A DNA stretch of 64,000 nucleotides from Morganella morganii (GCF_019243775.1 NZ_CP069157.1:1922001-1986000), one strand, 5' to 3'; positions 30,161 through 40,292 are shown, counted from the first letter of the stretch. The notes: generated from the letters alone by a model not told the origin. Numbers and translations: made by a program.

Positions 30161-30508
30161 ATGAGCAATAACACGATTACCCCGGCAGAAGCATTAGTGA
30201 TTGCTGACCTGGTGAACTACACCGAACAGGGTATTTCCAGCCGCGTTCTCGCCAAAAACGGCGGCGGCAATATCACCCTGTTTGCTTTTGATAAAGGTCA
30301 GGCACTCTCTGAACACAGTGCCCCGTTTGATGCCATTGTAATGATTGCCGAAGGCTCTCTGATCCTGACCATCGCCGGAAAACCGGTGACGGCAAAACCC
30401 GGGGATATTGTCCGTATGCCGGCCAATATTCCCCATGCTGTGGACGCGCCGGAGCGGGCAAAAATGCTGCTGGTGATGTTACGTGAACCGGAAAACAAAC
30501 AGGACTGA
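30161..30508 (+). CDS. Small cupin-domain protein
   Basis: This 115-residue single-domain cupin has the first motif around SEHSAPFDAIVMIAEG and the second around KPGDIVRMPANIPHAV. The metal-binding histidines are partly kept (H in SEHSAP and in IPHAV). The substrate is unknown; such cupins often bind a small metabolite or metal. It starts after AAGGATA and is separated by only three bases from the methyltransferase, so the two are probably co-translated. Its place at the end of a metal-chelate importer suggests a role in handling the imported compound, which is an inference. Confidence 0.8.
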   Translation: MSNNTITPAEALVIADLVNYTEQGISSRVLAKNGGGNITLFAFDKGQALSEHSAPFDAIVMIAEGSLILTIAGKPVTAKPGDIVRMPANIPHAVDAPERAKMLLVMLREPENKQD

Positions 30509-30511
30509 ATA

Positions 30512-31282
30512 ATGGAAAGTACACATACCGGTCATGAAGCCGGACACAAATTTCTGGCGCGTCTGGGTAAAAAACGTCTGCGCCCGGGGGGCCGCACCGC
30601 CACAGAATGGCTGCTGGCACACAGCGGATTACAGACCGACAGCCGCGTACTGGAAATTGCCTGCAATATGGGCACCACCGCCATTGAAATCGCACAGCGT
30701 TTTCAGTGTCATATTACCGGCATTGATATGGATAAACAGGCACTTGCCAATGCACGGAAAAATATCCTCGCTAACGGGTTGTCACACCTTATCACCGTAC
30801 AGGAAGCGGATGCCTCAAAACTGCCGTTCCCGGATAATCATTTTGACGTGGTTATCAATGAAGCCATGCTGACCATGTATGCGGACAAAGCCAAAGCCCG
30901 TCTGTTACAGGAATATCTGCGGGTACTGAAGCCCGGTGGTCGTCTGCTGACCCACGATATCGCGCTGACAGAGCGGCGAGAGGATGAGAGTGTCACGCAG
31001 GAAATGCAGGCTGCCATTCATGTCAAAGCACAACCGATGCTGAGTGATGACTGGCTGGCACTGTTCCGTGACGCAGGTTTCCGTGATGTGATCCGCTCGG
31101 AGGGTGCGATGACACTGATGACACCGAAAGGTATGCTGCACGATGAGGGACTTGCCGGCACACTGAAAATCATCCGCAACGCCCTGAAAAAAGAGAACCG
31201 CCCGCAGTTTTTACAGATGTTCCGCCATTTCCGGCAGAATCGTGATCGCCTGCGCTATATTGCCGTTGTCAGTACAAAATAA
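30512..31282 (+). CDS. Class I SAM-dependent methyltransferase
   Basis: This 256-residue cytoplasmic enzyme has a Rossmann methyltransferase core. Motif I is unusual: LEIACNMGTTAIEIA, with CNMG where most members have a glycine-rich GxGxG loop. The acidic strand-2 end (GIDMD) and the post-motif segments (FDVVINEAMLTM, LKPGGRLLTHDIA) are standard. The long C-terminal part (residues 180-256) is helical. The target molecule is unknown. As the last gene of the uptake locus it might modify or degrade the imported chelate, or act in cofactor metabolism. Confidence 0.82.
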   Translation: MESTHTGHEAGHKFLARLGKKRLRPGGRTATEWLLAHSGLQTDSRVLEIACNMGTTAIEIAQRFQCHITGIDMDKQALANARKNILANGLSHLITVQEADASKLPFPDNHFDVVINEAMLTMYADKAKARLLQEYLRVLKPGGRLLTHDIALTERREDESVTQEMQAAIHVKAQPMLSDDWLALFRDAGFRDVIRSEGAMTLMTPKGMLHDEGLAGTLKIIRNALKKENRPQFLQMFRHFRQNRDRLRYIAVVSTK

Positions 31283-31308
31283 TAAGCAGTGAGGAATGTC
31301 GTGAAAAA

Positions 31309-31340
31309 TGCACCGGATATTTTTTTCCGGTGCACTTTTA
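31309..31340 (+). terminator. Terminator after the methyltransferase
   Basis: The stem TGCACCGG/CCGGTGCA with a 10-base loop is followed by CTTTTA, about 27 bases after the stop. It closes the uptake operon. Confidence 0.75.
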
Positions 31341-31417
31341 TCTGTTTCCGGGGCAAAGAATTGTTACCATGATGAAAAATGCTGCCCGTCACCGGGTTTG
31401 ATATTCAGAGGAATGAT

Positions 31418-32200
31418 ATGCAAATTATTTATCCTGGATACTACACCGGCAACTATCTGCCTGACGACACCTTTGCTGAGGAATATCGCTGTGCACAGCA
31501 ACAGGGGGTTTCCTGTCTGTTACTTGACTAGGAAGCGGTATCTGACGGTAAATACCGCTTTTCCGGCAATATTTCAGCTGACAGCCCGGTAATCTGGCGC
31601 GGGTGGATGCTGACCGGAAAAGAATACCGGCACTTACATCATGCTGTTACGACCTGTGGCGGTAATATGCTGGTGTCCCCTGAGGAATATTTGCAAAATC
31701 ATCATATTACCGGCTGGTATGATTTTTGCCGTCATTATACAGCAGAAACAATCTTCACAACCGAAGATGCTGATTTCGATACCCTGACCTCACAATTAAA
31801 GTGGCCGGGGTATTTTGTTAAAGACTATGTTAAATCACTGACCACATCACGCGGATCACTTGCTGCAAACGCTGATGAGATCCGCGAAATTATCCGGCTG
31901 ATTTTTCGCTACCGGGGACAAATTGAAGGAGGTATCAGCCTCAGGCACTATGAATATTATAAAACTGACAGCGAACGCCGCTATTTTGTGCTGAATGGTC
32001 AGGCTTTCTCTGCTGATGATAATATCCCGCCTGTTGTCCGGGAAATTGCAGATATCATTACCACACCTTTCTTCTCTGTGGATATTACGGAAAATACAGC
32101 CGGTGAATTACGTCTGATAGAAATCGGCGACGGTCAGGTCTCCGATATAAAAGAATGGGATACTGAAAAATTTATTACTCTGTTTTCTGGTGCTGACTGA
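31418..32200 (+). pseudogene. ATP-grasp protein gene interrupted by an amber codon
   Basis: A 260-codon reading frame starts at ATG 31418 after AGAGGAA and continues to 32200, but codon 38 is TAG (31529-31531). After the stop the same frame continues with good coding character. It has ATP-grasp features: GYFVKDYVKS (lysine-bearing strand), HYEYYK and the metal/ATP end FFSVDI...LRLIEIGDGQ. I infer a RimK-like ATP-grasp enzyme of the DUF4343 type. An internal ATG at 31607 has a poor ribosome site and would lose the N-terminal domain. It may be a recent nonsense mutation, a sequence error or a suppressed codon. Confidence 0.75.
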
Positions 32201-32360
32201 GATTACATTTCGTTATGGCTCACTCACAACACATGACCTATCCATCAAAACTAAACTTAAATATGCCATGTTTCAAATGTATAATAAATATTTATTGCGG
32301 AACAGATGGAGCACGTCAGCGCAAAATGCCCCATCTATGTCCCGCGTTGTAAACAATCAG

Positions 32361-32807
32361 TTAAAACCCGCCCTCGGGCTTATTCAGAATATGGTCTTCC
32401 CAGTTCTGTACCACACTTTCGGTGACGGCTATGTGACGGACGGTAATGCCTTTCTGGTGCATCAGGGATTTGGATCCGCTGATTAGCGGGTGCCAGGGTA
32501 ATAACGGTTTGCCTTCCATGACCAGGCGGTAAGCACAGGTCATCGGCAGCCAGGCGTCAAATGTCGGCAGGTTTTCCCGCGTCAGTTTGATGCAGTCCGG
32601 TTCATAGCGGAAACGGTCTTCATAATGACGGCACTGGCAGCTTTTAATATCCAGCTGGTTGCAGGCCACATCGGTGAAATAAATTTCATCAGTGTCTGCG
32701 TCCATCAGTTTCTGCAAACAGCATTGCCCGCAGCCATCACACAGTGATTCCCACTCTTCGTCACTCATTTCATCGAGGGTTTTCACCGTCCAGAATGGTT
32801 GAGACAT
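32361..32807 (-). CDS. ycgN: YcgN family protein (UPF0260)
   Basis: This 148-residue cysteine-rich cytoplasmic protein matches E. coli YcgN (153). The opening [20 protein letters not shown] and the conserved cysteines in CDGCGQCC and [10 protein letters not shown] suggest a metal or iron-sulfur site of the YkgJ/CxxCxxCC type. The biochemical function is unknown. It lies 35 bases downstream of ycgM on the same strand. Confidence 0.95.
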   Translation of the reverse strand: MSQPFWTVKTLDEMSDEEWESLCDGCGQCCLQKLMDADTDEIYFTDVACNQLDIKSCQCRHYEDRFRYEPDCIKLTRENLPTFDAWLPMTCAYRLVMEGKPLLPWHPLISGSKSLMHQKGITVRHIAVTESVVQNWEDHILNKPEGGF

Positions 32808-32842
32808 GTTCTTTTTTCCTTTTACTTCGTGGCTGACCCGTT

Positions 32843-33499
32843 TCAGATAATCCGCGTGGTCAGCATGTGATCATTTACAGAGATTTTCAGCATATCGCCC
32901 GATACCAGCGGCCCGACACCTTCCGGTGTGCCGGTCAGGATAATATCCCCCGGACGCAGCGTGAAATAGCGGGACATATAGCTAATCAGCGGTATCACCG
33001 GCGTCAGCATTTCGCGGGTATTTCCCTGCTGGCGCAATTCATTATTAACGGTCAGGCTCAGGGTGACATTCTGCGGATCCGGGAATTCATTGACCGGAAT
33101 AAACCCGGACACCGGTGCAGAGCCGTCAAATGCCTTACTTTTTTCCCACGGCTGCCCTGCCGCCTTTAATTTCATCTGCACATCGCGCAGTGTTAAGTCC
33201 AGCGCGACACCAAAACCGGCAATCGCCCGGGCGCAGCGATCTTCATTGGCCTGTTTCAGCGGAGCGCCGATCAGAACCGCCAGTTCGGTTTCGTGATGCA
33301 CTTCGCCGAACTCTTTCGGAATGGCGACCGGCTGACGCAGATCGCACAGTGCTGTTTCAGGTTTAATAAAAAGAAGGGGTTCTGCGGATGCCTGTGATTT
33401 CATCTCCGCAACATGCTTTGCATAATTCAGCCCCACACATACCACTTTCCCGACCGGAAAATCCAGGAGAGCGCCCTGCCAGTCACGATGCTGATACAT
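32843..33499 (-). CDS. ycgM: Fumarylacetoacetate hydrolase family protein YcgM
   Basis: YcgM is a metal-dependent enzyme of the FAH superfamily, probably a hydrolase or decarboxylase of acylpyruvate-type acids. The 218-residue product matches E. coli YcgM (219). The family motifs VGLNYAKH, the metal-binding VHHETELAV and [14 protein letters not shown] are present. It sits in the ycgL-lytic transglycosylase-ycgM-ycgN run. Confidence 0.95.
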   Translation of the reverse strand: MYQHRDWQGALLDFPVGKVVCVGLNYAKHVAEMKSQASAEPLLFIKPETALCDLRQPVAIPKEFGEVHHETELAVLIGAPLKQANEDRCARAIAGFGVALDLTLRDVQMKLKAAGQPWEKSKAFDGSAPVSGFIPVNEFPDPQNVTLSLTVNNELRQQGNTREMLTPVIPLISYMSRYFTLRPGDIILTGTPEGVGPLVSGDMLKISVNDHMLTTRII

Positions 33500-33533
33500 A
33501 GTCTTACCCCTTTAATTTATTATTCTGATGACA

Positions 33534-34628
33534 TCAGCGGATTTCCGCACCGACATTATCTGCCATCAGCGAAACGCTGAGTGCAAAGAAATACGAGCGG
33601 TTCCAGTGCATGATGGTGATAAAGTTCTGTGTGACCAGATACACCCGCTCCTGCTTATCTTCCGGTACGACTAACCACATCGGGGTCGATTCCGGCAGGT
33701 TTGCCTGTGCAGGGAGTGTCACACCCAGGGCCTTCCACTGCGCCAGTGTTTTGCTCTGGTTTTTCTTTGTTCCCTCAATGCTGCGGTCAAAGCCTGCGGG
33801 AACAGTCACTTCATATCCCCACGGCAGCCCTTCTACCCAGCCTTCAGTGGCCAGATAATTCGCCGTGGAAGCAAACACATCCGCTTTGTTATTCCAGATA
33901 TCCACCACGCCGTCACCATCACCGTCCACGGCATAAGTCAGATAGCTGGCCGGCATAAACTGGTTTTGTCCCATGGCTCCGGCCCAGGAGCCTTTCAACT
34001 GCTGATCTGCCGGGATATGTCCCTGGTCGATAATCTGCAGTGCTGCGATAAACTGTTTAATAAACATCTCTTCGCGGCGGCCTTCATAGGCCAGGGTTGC
34101 CAGGGCGGAAATCACATCTTCTTTACCCTGATAACGACCGAAACCACTTTCCAGTCCCCACAGGGAGACAATATATTCCTGCGGCACGCCGTAACGCTGA
34201 CTGATACCGGATAGCAGCGCCGCATTGGCATCATGCTGTTTTACTGCGGCGCTGACAGCGCCTTTGGTCACACGGCGGGCCAGGTAATCATCCAGCGTGA
34301 CTTTTTTCTCAGGCTGGTTTTTATCAGACGTTATAACACGTTCGATAAAATGAAAATTCTCAAAAGCGCGGGTCAGTGTGGATTCTTTAATACCCTCCTG
34401 ACGTGCCATCGCTTTCAGCTGTTCAGCATAGGCCGGAAATTGTTCTGCTGTCCGTGAGTCAGCCGGAAATTCCCGCTGTAAATCCGCCACGGACAACCGT
34501 GCAGCGGCCGGCTGCTGCACTGCCGGAGCATCAGCCGTTAATTTGGCCGGTGATACCGGTGTCTGAGATGCACTGCATGCCGTCAGCGATGCCGTAATAA
34601 TCACGGCGCTTAATAATGTCAGGCGCAT
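33534..34628 (-). CDS. Lytic murein transglycosylase lipoprotein (MltB family)
   Basis: This is an outer-membrane lipoprotein that cleaves peptidoglycan to 1,6-anhydromuropeptides. The signal ends in SLTAC with C18 lipidated. The MltB-type catalytic domain has E160 in LWGLESGFGRYQG. The conserved GAMGQNQFMPASYLTYAVDGDGDG region is present, though most MltB proteins read GPMQF here. The 364-residue protein lacks a peptidoglycan-binding domain. It is inserted between ycgL and ycgM, a place where E. coli has no such gene. Confidence 0.88.
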   Translation of the reverse strand: MRLTLLSAVIITASLTACSASQTPVSPAKLTADAPAVQQPAAARLSVADLQREFPADSRTAEQFPAYAEQLKAMARQEGIKESTLTRAFENFHFIERVITSDKNQPEKKVTLDDYLARRVTKGAVSAAVKQHDANAALLSGISQRYGVPQEYIVSLWGLESGFGRYQGKEDVISALATLAYEGRREEMFIKQFIAALQIIDQGHIPADQQLKGSWAGAMGQNQFMPASYLTYAVDGDGDGVVDIWNNKADVFASTANYLATEGWVEGLPWGYEVTVPAGFDRSIEGTKKNQSKTLAQWKALGVTLPAQANLPESTPMWLVVPEDKQERVYLVTQNFITIMHWNRSYFFALSVSLMADNVGAEIR

Positions 34629-34665
34629 AGCGATATCCTTTCTGGTTATTTCGCGGGGATTATTA

Positions 34666-34950
34666 TTAGGATTTATCCTGAATATTCAGTGTATCCCGGT
34701 ATTCCGATAACAGATCTTCCACCGGTGGCGGGAACTGCAGATAATAACCGGCATCGATCAGTTCCTGTTTCACTTTCTCAATATCCGCATTGGCCAGTTT
34801 ATCGCGGTTTGCAAGGTTGATCAGCATGCTGAAGACGGGCTTGCCGAAACTTTTCAGCAACTCTTCCGGGACACGGGAAAAATCATCTTTCTTTTCGATG
34901 AACAAATAGGTTTGATCGCGGTTCGGACTTCTGTAAATTGCACACAACAT
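34666..34950 (-). CDS. ycgL: YcgL domain protein
   Basis: YcgL is a small cytoplasmic protein of unknown function found next to minC in many gamma-proteobacteria. The ATG at 34950 ([20 protein letters not shown]) gives 94 residues and has a GGGA ribosome site. A GTG-initiated extension to 34998 is possible but has no such site. The conserved [13 protein letters not shown] and [10 protein letters not shown] stretches are present. It is divergent from minCDE. Confidence 0.92.
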   Translation of the reverse strand: MLCAIYRSPNRDQTYLFIEKKDDFSRVPEELLKSFGKPVFSMLINLANRDKLANADIEKVKQELIDAGYYLQFPPPVEDLLSEYRDTLNIQDKS

Positions 34951-35109
34951 TGGAATTATCCCGTTTAAATCAAATCGTGACTTGCCAGTAAATGGCACTA
35001 ACTATAACATGCTATTGTTTTTGATAATATCGTTACCCGGCATTGCGTCGCTGCAATGCAATTTATATATGGCTGAATAGCGGGCCGCTAATTATACTGA
35101 GTCGGACAG

Positions 35110-35820
35110 ATGTCACCATCGCCAATTGATCTTAAAGGCAGTAACTTCACACTTTCGGTTCTTCATCTGAATAATGAGGATCCTCAGATTATTGAACAGG
35201 CTGTGCGCGAAAAAGTCAGCCAGGCGCCGGCCTTTTTCCAAAATGCTCCTGTTGTGCTTAATGTCAGCCAGATTTCATCCGGCGCGAACCTGAAAATTAT
35301 CTTCCGTGCCGTCACTGACGCCGGTTTGCGGATTGTCGGGATCAGCGGCTGTCAGGATGAGAAAATGCGCCGGGCCGCAACCCGAAGCGGGCTTCCGCTG
35401 CTCAATGAGGGCAAGAGTGCCCGTGTTGCTGAACCGGAAGCGCCGGAGCCTGAAACACCGGCAGCATCATCCGCCGCAGATTCATCCTGCCGGAAGACCC
35501 GGCTGATTAATGTGCCTGTCCGTTCCGGCCAGCGCATTTATGCCCCGAACAGTGACCTTATCGTGACCGCCAATGTCAGTGCGGGCGCGGAACTCATTGC
35601 GGATGGTAATATTCATATTTACGGGCTGATGCGCGGACGTGTGTTAGCCGGTGCGGCAGGTGATACGGAAAGCCAGATTTTCTGCACCCATTTGCATGCG
35701 GAACTGATTTCTATCGCCGGACAATATTGGCTGAGTGATCAAATCCCGGGCGAATTCGCCGGGAAAGCGGCCAAACTCAGTCTGGTTAATAATGAACTCA
35801 CTATCAACAATCTAATATAG
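35110..35820 (+). CDS. minC: Septum-site-determining protein MinC
   Basis: MinC inhibits FtsZ assembly away from midcell. The 236-residue product (E. coli 231) has an N-terminal FtsZ-inhibiting domain (1-105), a Glu/Pro/Ala linker (about 110-135) and a C-terminal beta-helix domain with [13 protein letters not shown] that dimerises and binds MinD. It is the first gene of minCDE, 22 bases before minD. Confidence 0.97.
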   Translation: MSPSPIDLKGSNFTLSVLHLNNEDPQIIEQAVREKVSQAPAFFQNAPVVLNVSQISSGANLKIIFRAVTDAGLRIVGISGCQDEKMRRAATRSGLPLLNEGKSARVAEPEAPEPETPAASSAADSSCRKTRLINVPVRSGQRIYAPNSDLIVTANVSAGAELIADGNIHIYGLMRGRVLAGAAGDTESQIFCTHLHAELISIAGQYWLSDQIPGEFAGKAAKLSLVNNELTINNLI

Positions 35821-35842
35821 ACCTTTAACAAGGAATAATTCC

Positions 35843-36655
35843 ATGGCACGCATTTTAGTTGTTACTTCAGGTAAAGGTGGCGTAGGCAAAACCACTTCCA
35901 GCGCGGCCATAGCGACCGGCCTTGCCCAGAAAGGAAAGAAAACCGTTGTGATCGATTTTGATATCGGTCTGCGTAACCTTGACTTAATCATGGGGTGTGA
36001 GCGTCGCGTCGTGTATGACTTCGTGAACGTTATTCAGGGCGATGCCACACTAAATCAGGCACTTATCAAAGATAAGCGGACTGAGAATTTATTTATCCTG
36101 CCTGCTTCGCAGACCCGCGATAAAGATGCACTGACCCGCGAAGGCGTGGAGAAAGTGCTGAACGAATTAGGTGAGATGGACTTTGATTTCATCATCTGTG
36201 ACTCCCCGGCAGGGATTGAGAGCGGCGCACTGATGGCGCTCTATTTTGCTGATGAAGCCATTATTACCACCAACCCTGAAGTTTCATCTGTCCGTGACTC
36301 TGACCGTATTCTCGGGATCCTGTCCTCCAAATCCCGCCGTGCGGAACAGGGACAGGAGCCGATTAAAGAGCATCTGCTGCTTACCCGTTACAATCCGGGC
36401 CGTGTCAGCCGCGGTGATATGCTGAGTATGGAAGATGTGCTGGAAATCCTGTGCATCCCGCTTATCGGTGTGATTCCGGAAGATCAGTCTGTTCTGCGTT
36501 CATCCAACCAGGGTGAGCCGGTGATTCTGGATCAGGAATCAGATGCAGGTAAAGCTTATGACGATACCGTCGCCCGTATTCTGGGTGAAGATCGTCCTTT
36601 CCGTTTCATTGAGGAAGAGAAAAAAGGTTTCTTAAAACGCTTATTCGGGGGGTAA
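35843..36655 (+). CDS. minD: Septum-site-determining ATPase MinD
   Basis: MinD is a membrane-cycling ATPase that recruits MinC and is displaced by MinE. The deviant Walker A SGKGGVGKTT has K11 and K16. The C-terminal amphipathic membrane-targeting helix ends EEKKGFLKRLFGG. The 270 residues match E. coli. It sits three bases before minE. Confidence 0.98.
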   Translation: MARILVVTSGKGGVGKTTSSAAIATGLAQKGKKTVVIDFDIGLRNLDLIMGCERRVVYDFVNVIQGDATLNQALIKDKRTENLFILPASQTRDKDALTREGVEKVLNELGEMDFDFIICDSPAGIESGALMALYFADEAIITTNPEVSSVRDSDRILGILSSKSRRAEQGQEPIKEHLLLTRYNPGRVSRGDMLSMEDVLEILCIPLIGVIPEDQSVLRSSNQGEPVILDQESDAGKAYDDTVARILGEDRPFRFIEEEKKGFLKRLFGG

Positions 36656-36658
36656 ACC

Positions 36659-36952
36659 ATGGCGCTGTTAGACTTCTTCCTGTCGAGAAAAAAACCGACA
36701 GCTAATATTGCAAAAGAACGTTTGCAAATCATTGTTGCAGAGCGTCGCCGCGGTGAATCTGAACCGAATTACCTTCCGGATCTGAAACGCGATTTACTGG
36801 CAGTTATCTGCAAGTATGTTCAGGTCGATCCGGAGATGCTGTCTGTCCAGTTTGAGCAGAAAGGCGATGATATATCCGTTCTTGAACTGAACGTCACGCT
36901 GCCTGAAGGCGATGAAGGCACGAAGAAAGACGAGACTGCAAAAAAAGAGTAG
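36659..36952 (+). CDS. minE: Cell division topological factor MinE
   Basis: MinE stimulates MinD ATPase and creates the pole-to-pole oscillation. The N-terminal membrane-binding [20 protein letters not shown] and the anti-MinCD helix (residues about 13-31) are intact. At 97 residues it is about nine longer than E. coli MinE because of a charged tail ([12 protein letters not shown]). Confidence 0.97.
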   Translation: MALLDFFLSRKKPTANIAKERLQIIVAERRRGESEPNYLPDLKRDLLAVICKYVQVDPEMLSVQFEQKGDDISVLELNVTLPEGDEGTKKDETAKKE

Positions 36953-36970
36953 TTTTAGTGACTGATAATA

Positions 36971-36999
36971 ACACGGCGGGTTACCCCGCCGTGTTTTTT
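36971..36999. terminator. Terminator between minE and convergent rnd
   Basis: A 10-bp stem ACACGGCGGG/CCCGCCGTGT with a TTAC loop is followed by six T. It ends minCDE and may serve rnd in the other direction. Confidence 0.92.
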
Positions 37000-37004
37000 G
37001 CTGT

Positions 37005-38150
37005 TTATTCCCCGGAGACAGCACTGACCTCAATACCGGCAACCACCTCTGCCAGAACAGTCTCCAGCAATGGTTTACGCCAGCCGTTCAGCAGTTCCGG
37101 CTCTTCGGATGACGTTTTAAATCCCCACACTTTATTCAGATACTGGTTAATCTGACGGCGTGATGCCAGCAGCTCCGGACTGAATTGTTCCGCTTCGCTC
37201 AGCTCAGTAATGCGTGCTTTAATCGCCTTAAATGTTTTGCGGTATAACGGATGATCGGACACATTTTCCACCGGAGCCGGATAATCAGCCTCATTCAGTG
37301 CACGGCTTTCTTCCGTTAACGCCAGCAGGCGTCTGCCGTGACAGCGGATTTCCTGGCCGGTCAGCCCCAGTCCGTCCAGCTCGCCCAGCGAGGTCGGCAT
37401 ATAACGCGCCACTTTCCACAGATGTTCTTCACGTACCACAAAATTGACCGCCATATCACGCTGACGCGCCTGTTCCAGCCGCCATTGCGCCAGTTTCTGT
37501 AAACAGGCCAGTTGCTGCGGACGCAGTTGTGCGGCACCGCTGAAATCGCGGTAAGCTTCCGCCGGGTCAGTCTGGGTAATACGGCGCTGCGCCATCATGG
37601 CACACTCTTCTTCCGCAGAAGCCAGGTAACCGGCCGCACGGACTTTTTCTGTCAGTTTTTCCGCCAGCGGCAACAGGTAATACACATCCGCCGCTGCATA
37701 TTCACACTGTTTTTCTGTCAGCGGACGCGCCAGCCAGTCAGTGCGGGATTCACTTTTATCCAGGGTAACACCGAGGTAGGTTTCCACCAGCGTGGCAAAC
37801 CCGCAGGAGAGCGGATGCCCGGTAAAGGCGGCCAGCACCTGGGTATCCACCAGCGGCTGCGGCACACATCCCATGCTGTTGAAAAAGACTTCGATATCCT
37901 CACTTCCGGCATGGAGATATTTGATCATATCCGGTGCAGCCAGTAAGGTTTTCAGCGGTGTCCAGTCAGTGATCCCCAGCGGATCGACCAGTGCGAGATG
38001 CTCCCCGTCATAAAGCTGAACCAGACCGAGATGCGGATAATAGGTTCGTATCCGGACAAATTCGGTGTCCAGAGCAAGATAAGGTTTGCCGGTAACCTGT
38101 CCGCAATAGGCGGCAAGGTGTGTATCGCTGGTAATCAACTGATAATTCAA
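37005..38150 (-). CDS. rnd: Ribonuclease D
   Basis: RNase D is a 3'-5' exoribonuclease that trims tRNA precursors. The DEDD residues D28 and E30 (LALDTEF), D85 (GSEDIEVF) and the Tyr/Asp of EYAAADVYYL are present. HRDC domains follow residue 200. The 381 residues compare with 375 in E. coli. It lies downstream of fadD on the same strand, separated by a hairpin. Confidence 0.96.
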   Translation of the reverse strand: MNYQLITSDTHLAAYCGQVTGKPYLALDTEFVRIRTYYPHLGLVQLYDGEHLALVDPLGITDWTPLKTLLAAPDMIKYLHAGSEDIEVFFNSMGCVPQPLVDTQVLAAFTGHPLSCGFATLVETYLGVTLDKSESRTDWLARPLTEKQCEYAAADVYYLLPLAEKLTEKVRAAGYLASAEEECAMMAQRRITQTDPAEAYRDFSGAAQLRPQQLACLQKLAQWRLEQARQRDMAVNFVVREEHLWKVARYMPTSLGELDGLGLTGQEIRCHGRRLLALTEESRALNEADYPAPVENVSDHPLYRKTFKAIKARITELSEAEQFSPELLASRRQINQYLNKVWGFKTSSEEPELLNGWRKPLLETVLAEVVAGIEVSAVSGE

Positions 38151-38250
38151 AACAACTTCTCTTAGTCTTTGACGACGTGGTTAAGTGATGTGATACAGAA
38201 TAATTCAACAGATCAGAGTATTTCAATCAATAGTCGTAACAGAACAGATA

Positions 38251-38272
38251 AACGCCGGTTTTAACCGGCGTT
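38251..38272 (-). terminator. Hairpin between fadD and rnd
   Basis: A perfect 10-bp stem AACGCCGGTT/AACCGGCGTT lies 25 bases after the fadD stop. No long T run follows on the minus strand, so read-through into rnd is possible. Confidence 0.6.
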
Positions 38273-38296
38273 ATTATTCTGCGGCCTGATGTGGTG

Positions 38297-39988
38297 TCAT
38301 GCAACCGGCTGAACATCCGTTTTGTGCTTTTCCTCATCGCGCAGTTCGCGGCGCAGAATTTTACCGACATTGGATTTCGGTAATTCATCACGGAATTCAA
38401 TGATTTTCGGGACTTTATAACCGGTCAGATAACGGCGGCAGTGCAGACGCAAATCATCTTCTGTCAGTGATTTATCTTTACGGACCACAAAAATCTTCAC
38501 AGTCTCACCGGAGCTTTCACTCTCCACGCCGATAGCAGCACACTCCAGCACTGCCGGATGCAGCATGACCGCATCCTCAACTTCATTCGGATAGACGTTG
38601 AAGCCGGACACCAGAATCATGTCTTTTTTGCGGTCAACAATGTGCAAAAAACCGTTCTCATCAAACTGCGCGATATCCCCGGTGGCGACCCAGCCATCTT
38701 TCAGCACTTCAGCGGTGGCATCCGGGCGGTTCCAGTACCCTTTCATCACCTGCGGACCACGGACCCACATTTCACCCGGCTGCCCTTCCTGTACATCCGT
38801 GCCGTCATCATCCAGCAGGCGGATCTCAGTGGACGGTACCGGGAATCCGATACTGCCGCTGTAACTTTTCAGGTTATGCGGGTTGCCGGCGACCAGCGGG
38901 GAGCATTCTGTCAGCCCGTAGCCTTCCAGCAGATGTTTGCCGGTCAGTTTTTCCCAGTTTTCCGCCACTGCTTTCTGCACCGGCATACCGCCGCCGACAG
39001 AAAGATTCAGGGTGGAGAAATCGAGTTTGTGAAATTCCGGATTGTTGATCCAGGCATTAAACAGGGTGTTTACCCCGGTAATAGCCGTGAACGGGTATTT
39101 GCTCAGCTCTTTAATCGTTCCGCTGACATCACGCGGGTTAGTGATAAGCAGATTACGGCCGCCGATTTCAATAAACAGCAGGCAGTTCACTGTCAGTGCA
39201 AAGACGTGATACAACGGCAGTGCGGTGACAATCAGTTCTTTGCCGACATTCAGCTCCGGAATATAGGCCGCCCGCGCCTGCTCAAGGTTTGCCAGCATAT
39301 TGCGGTGGGTCAGCATCGCGCCTTTAGCCACCCCGGTGGTACCGCCGGTGTATTGCAGAAATGCCAGGTCTTCACGGTGAATTTCCGGTTTGACATACTG
39401 CATGCGGTAACCCTGATGGATAGCGCGGCGGAATGAGATAGCATCCGGCAGGTTATATTTCGGTACCAGACGCTTGATATATTTGACCACAAAATCCACC
39501 AGCGTGGCTTTCGGACGGGAAAGCTGATCACCCATACGGGTCAGGATCACATGGCGGATTGGCGTGTTATAAACGATTTTTTCGAGGGTGTGTGCAAAAT
39601 TGGAAACAATCACAATCGCGGCACAGCCGCTGTCATTTAACTGATGTTCTAACTCTCTTGGTGTATAGAGGGGGTTGACGTTCACCACCACCATCCCTGC
39701 ACGCAGGATCCCGAATAAAGCTATCGGGTACTGCAGTAAGTTCGGCATCATCAGCGCGATGCGATCCCCTTTTTTCAGGCCCAGTCCGTTTTGCAGGTAA
39801 GCGGCAAATGCGCGGCTTCGCTCTTCCAGTTTCCGGTAGGTCATCACCTCGCCCATATTGATAAAGGCGGGCTGGTCCGCAAAGCGTGATACCGCATTCT
39901 CCAGCATCTCTGCCATTGAGGCATAGGTGTCAGGATTGATATCTGCCGGGACATCTTCCGGATAGTGTTTAAGCCAGACTCTTTCCAA
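38297..39988 (-). CDS. fadD: Long-chain fatty acyl-CoA ligase FadD
   Basis: FadD activates exogenous long-chain fatty acids to acyl-CoA at the inner membrane, coupling uptake to beta-oxidation. The ANL-superfamily P-loop YTGGTTG is at 213-219, and the fatty-acid signature around [17 protein letters not shown] and the hinge [14 protein letters not shown] are intact. The 563 residues compare with 561 in E. coli. It is followed by rnd. Confidence 0.97.
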   Translation of the reverse strand: MERVWLKHYPEDVPADINPDTYASMAEMLENAVSRFADQPAFINMGEVMTYRKLEERSRAFAAYLQNGLGLKKGDRIALMMPNLLQYPIALFGILRAGMVVVNVNPLYTPRELEHQLNDSGCAAIVIVSNFAHTLEKIVYNTPIRHVILTRMGDQLSRPKATLVDFVVKYIKRLVPKYNLPDAISFRRAIHQGYRMQYVKPEIHREDLAFLQYTGGTTGVAKGAMLTHRNMLANLEQARAAYIPELNVGKELIVTALPLYHVFALTVNCLLFIEIGGRNLLITNPRDVSGTIKELSKYPFTAITGVNTLFNAWINNPEFHKLDFSTLNLSVGGGMPVQKAVAENWEKLTGKHLLEGYGLTECSPLVAGNPHNLKSYSGSIGFPVPSTEIRLLDDDGTDVQEGQPGEMWVRGPQVMKGYWNRPDATAEVLKDGWVATGDIAQFDENGFLHIVDRKKDMILVSGFNVYPNEVEDAVMLHPAVLECAAIGVESESSGETVKIFVVRKDKSLTEDDLRLHCRRYLTGYKVPKIIEFRDELPKSNVGKILRRELRDEEKHKTDVQPVA

Positions 39989-40292
39989 GGTTTTACTCCT
40001 GATTATTGCTGCTCATCTCATGACCCGCCGGTGTTAACAAAATATTTACATAAATAAAGTATTTACATAAAACGGCGTTTTCGGATAATTTTTCTGTTTC
40101 AGGTTGAGAGTCACATCACTAATTTGTTTTATAAAGCCAGATAACAATCGAGGCGGCAAATGCCGCCTCTTAATCTATTCACTGTAACAAGCTGAGGATA
40201 ATCATTCCTGCTTATCGTCACGGGCGGGATTATACACTCAAATCCGCATTTATGCTGAACTTTAAGGTTACCGTACCCGCAAATCCGCGCGA
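39989..40292. other. Spacer between the Slp-family gene and fadD
   Basis: The 304 bases hold the fadD promoter region and a hairpin GAGGCGGCA/TGCCGCCTC (40150-40169) that probably ends the upstream lipoprotein transcript on the minus strand. I see no convincing FadR or CRP site and no gene. Confidence 0.5.

Noticed and set aside
31308-31592. 94-codon plus-strand ORF between methyltransferase and ATP-grasp gene
   Set aside because: It starts inside the terminator hairpin and is out of frame with the ATP-grasp reading frame that it overlaps.
32190-32486. 98-codon plus-strand ORF overlapping the ycgN end
   Set aside because: Its second half is antisense to ycgN and the first half has no coding signal.
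38558-39436. 292-codon ORF antisense to fadD
   Set aside because: Shadow of fadD, which has all family motifs.
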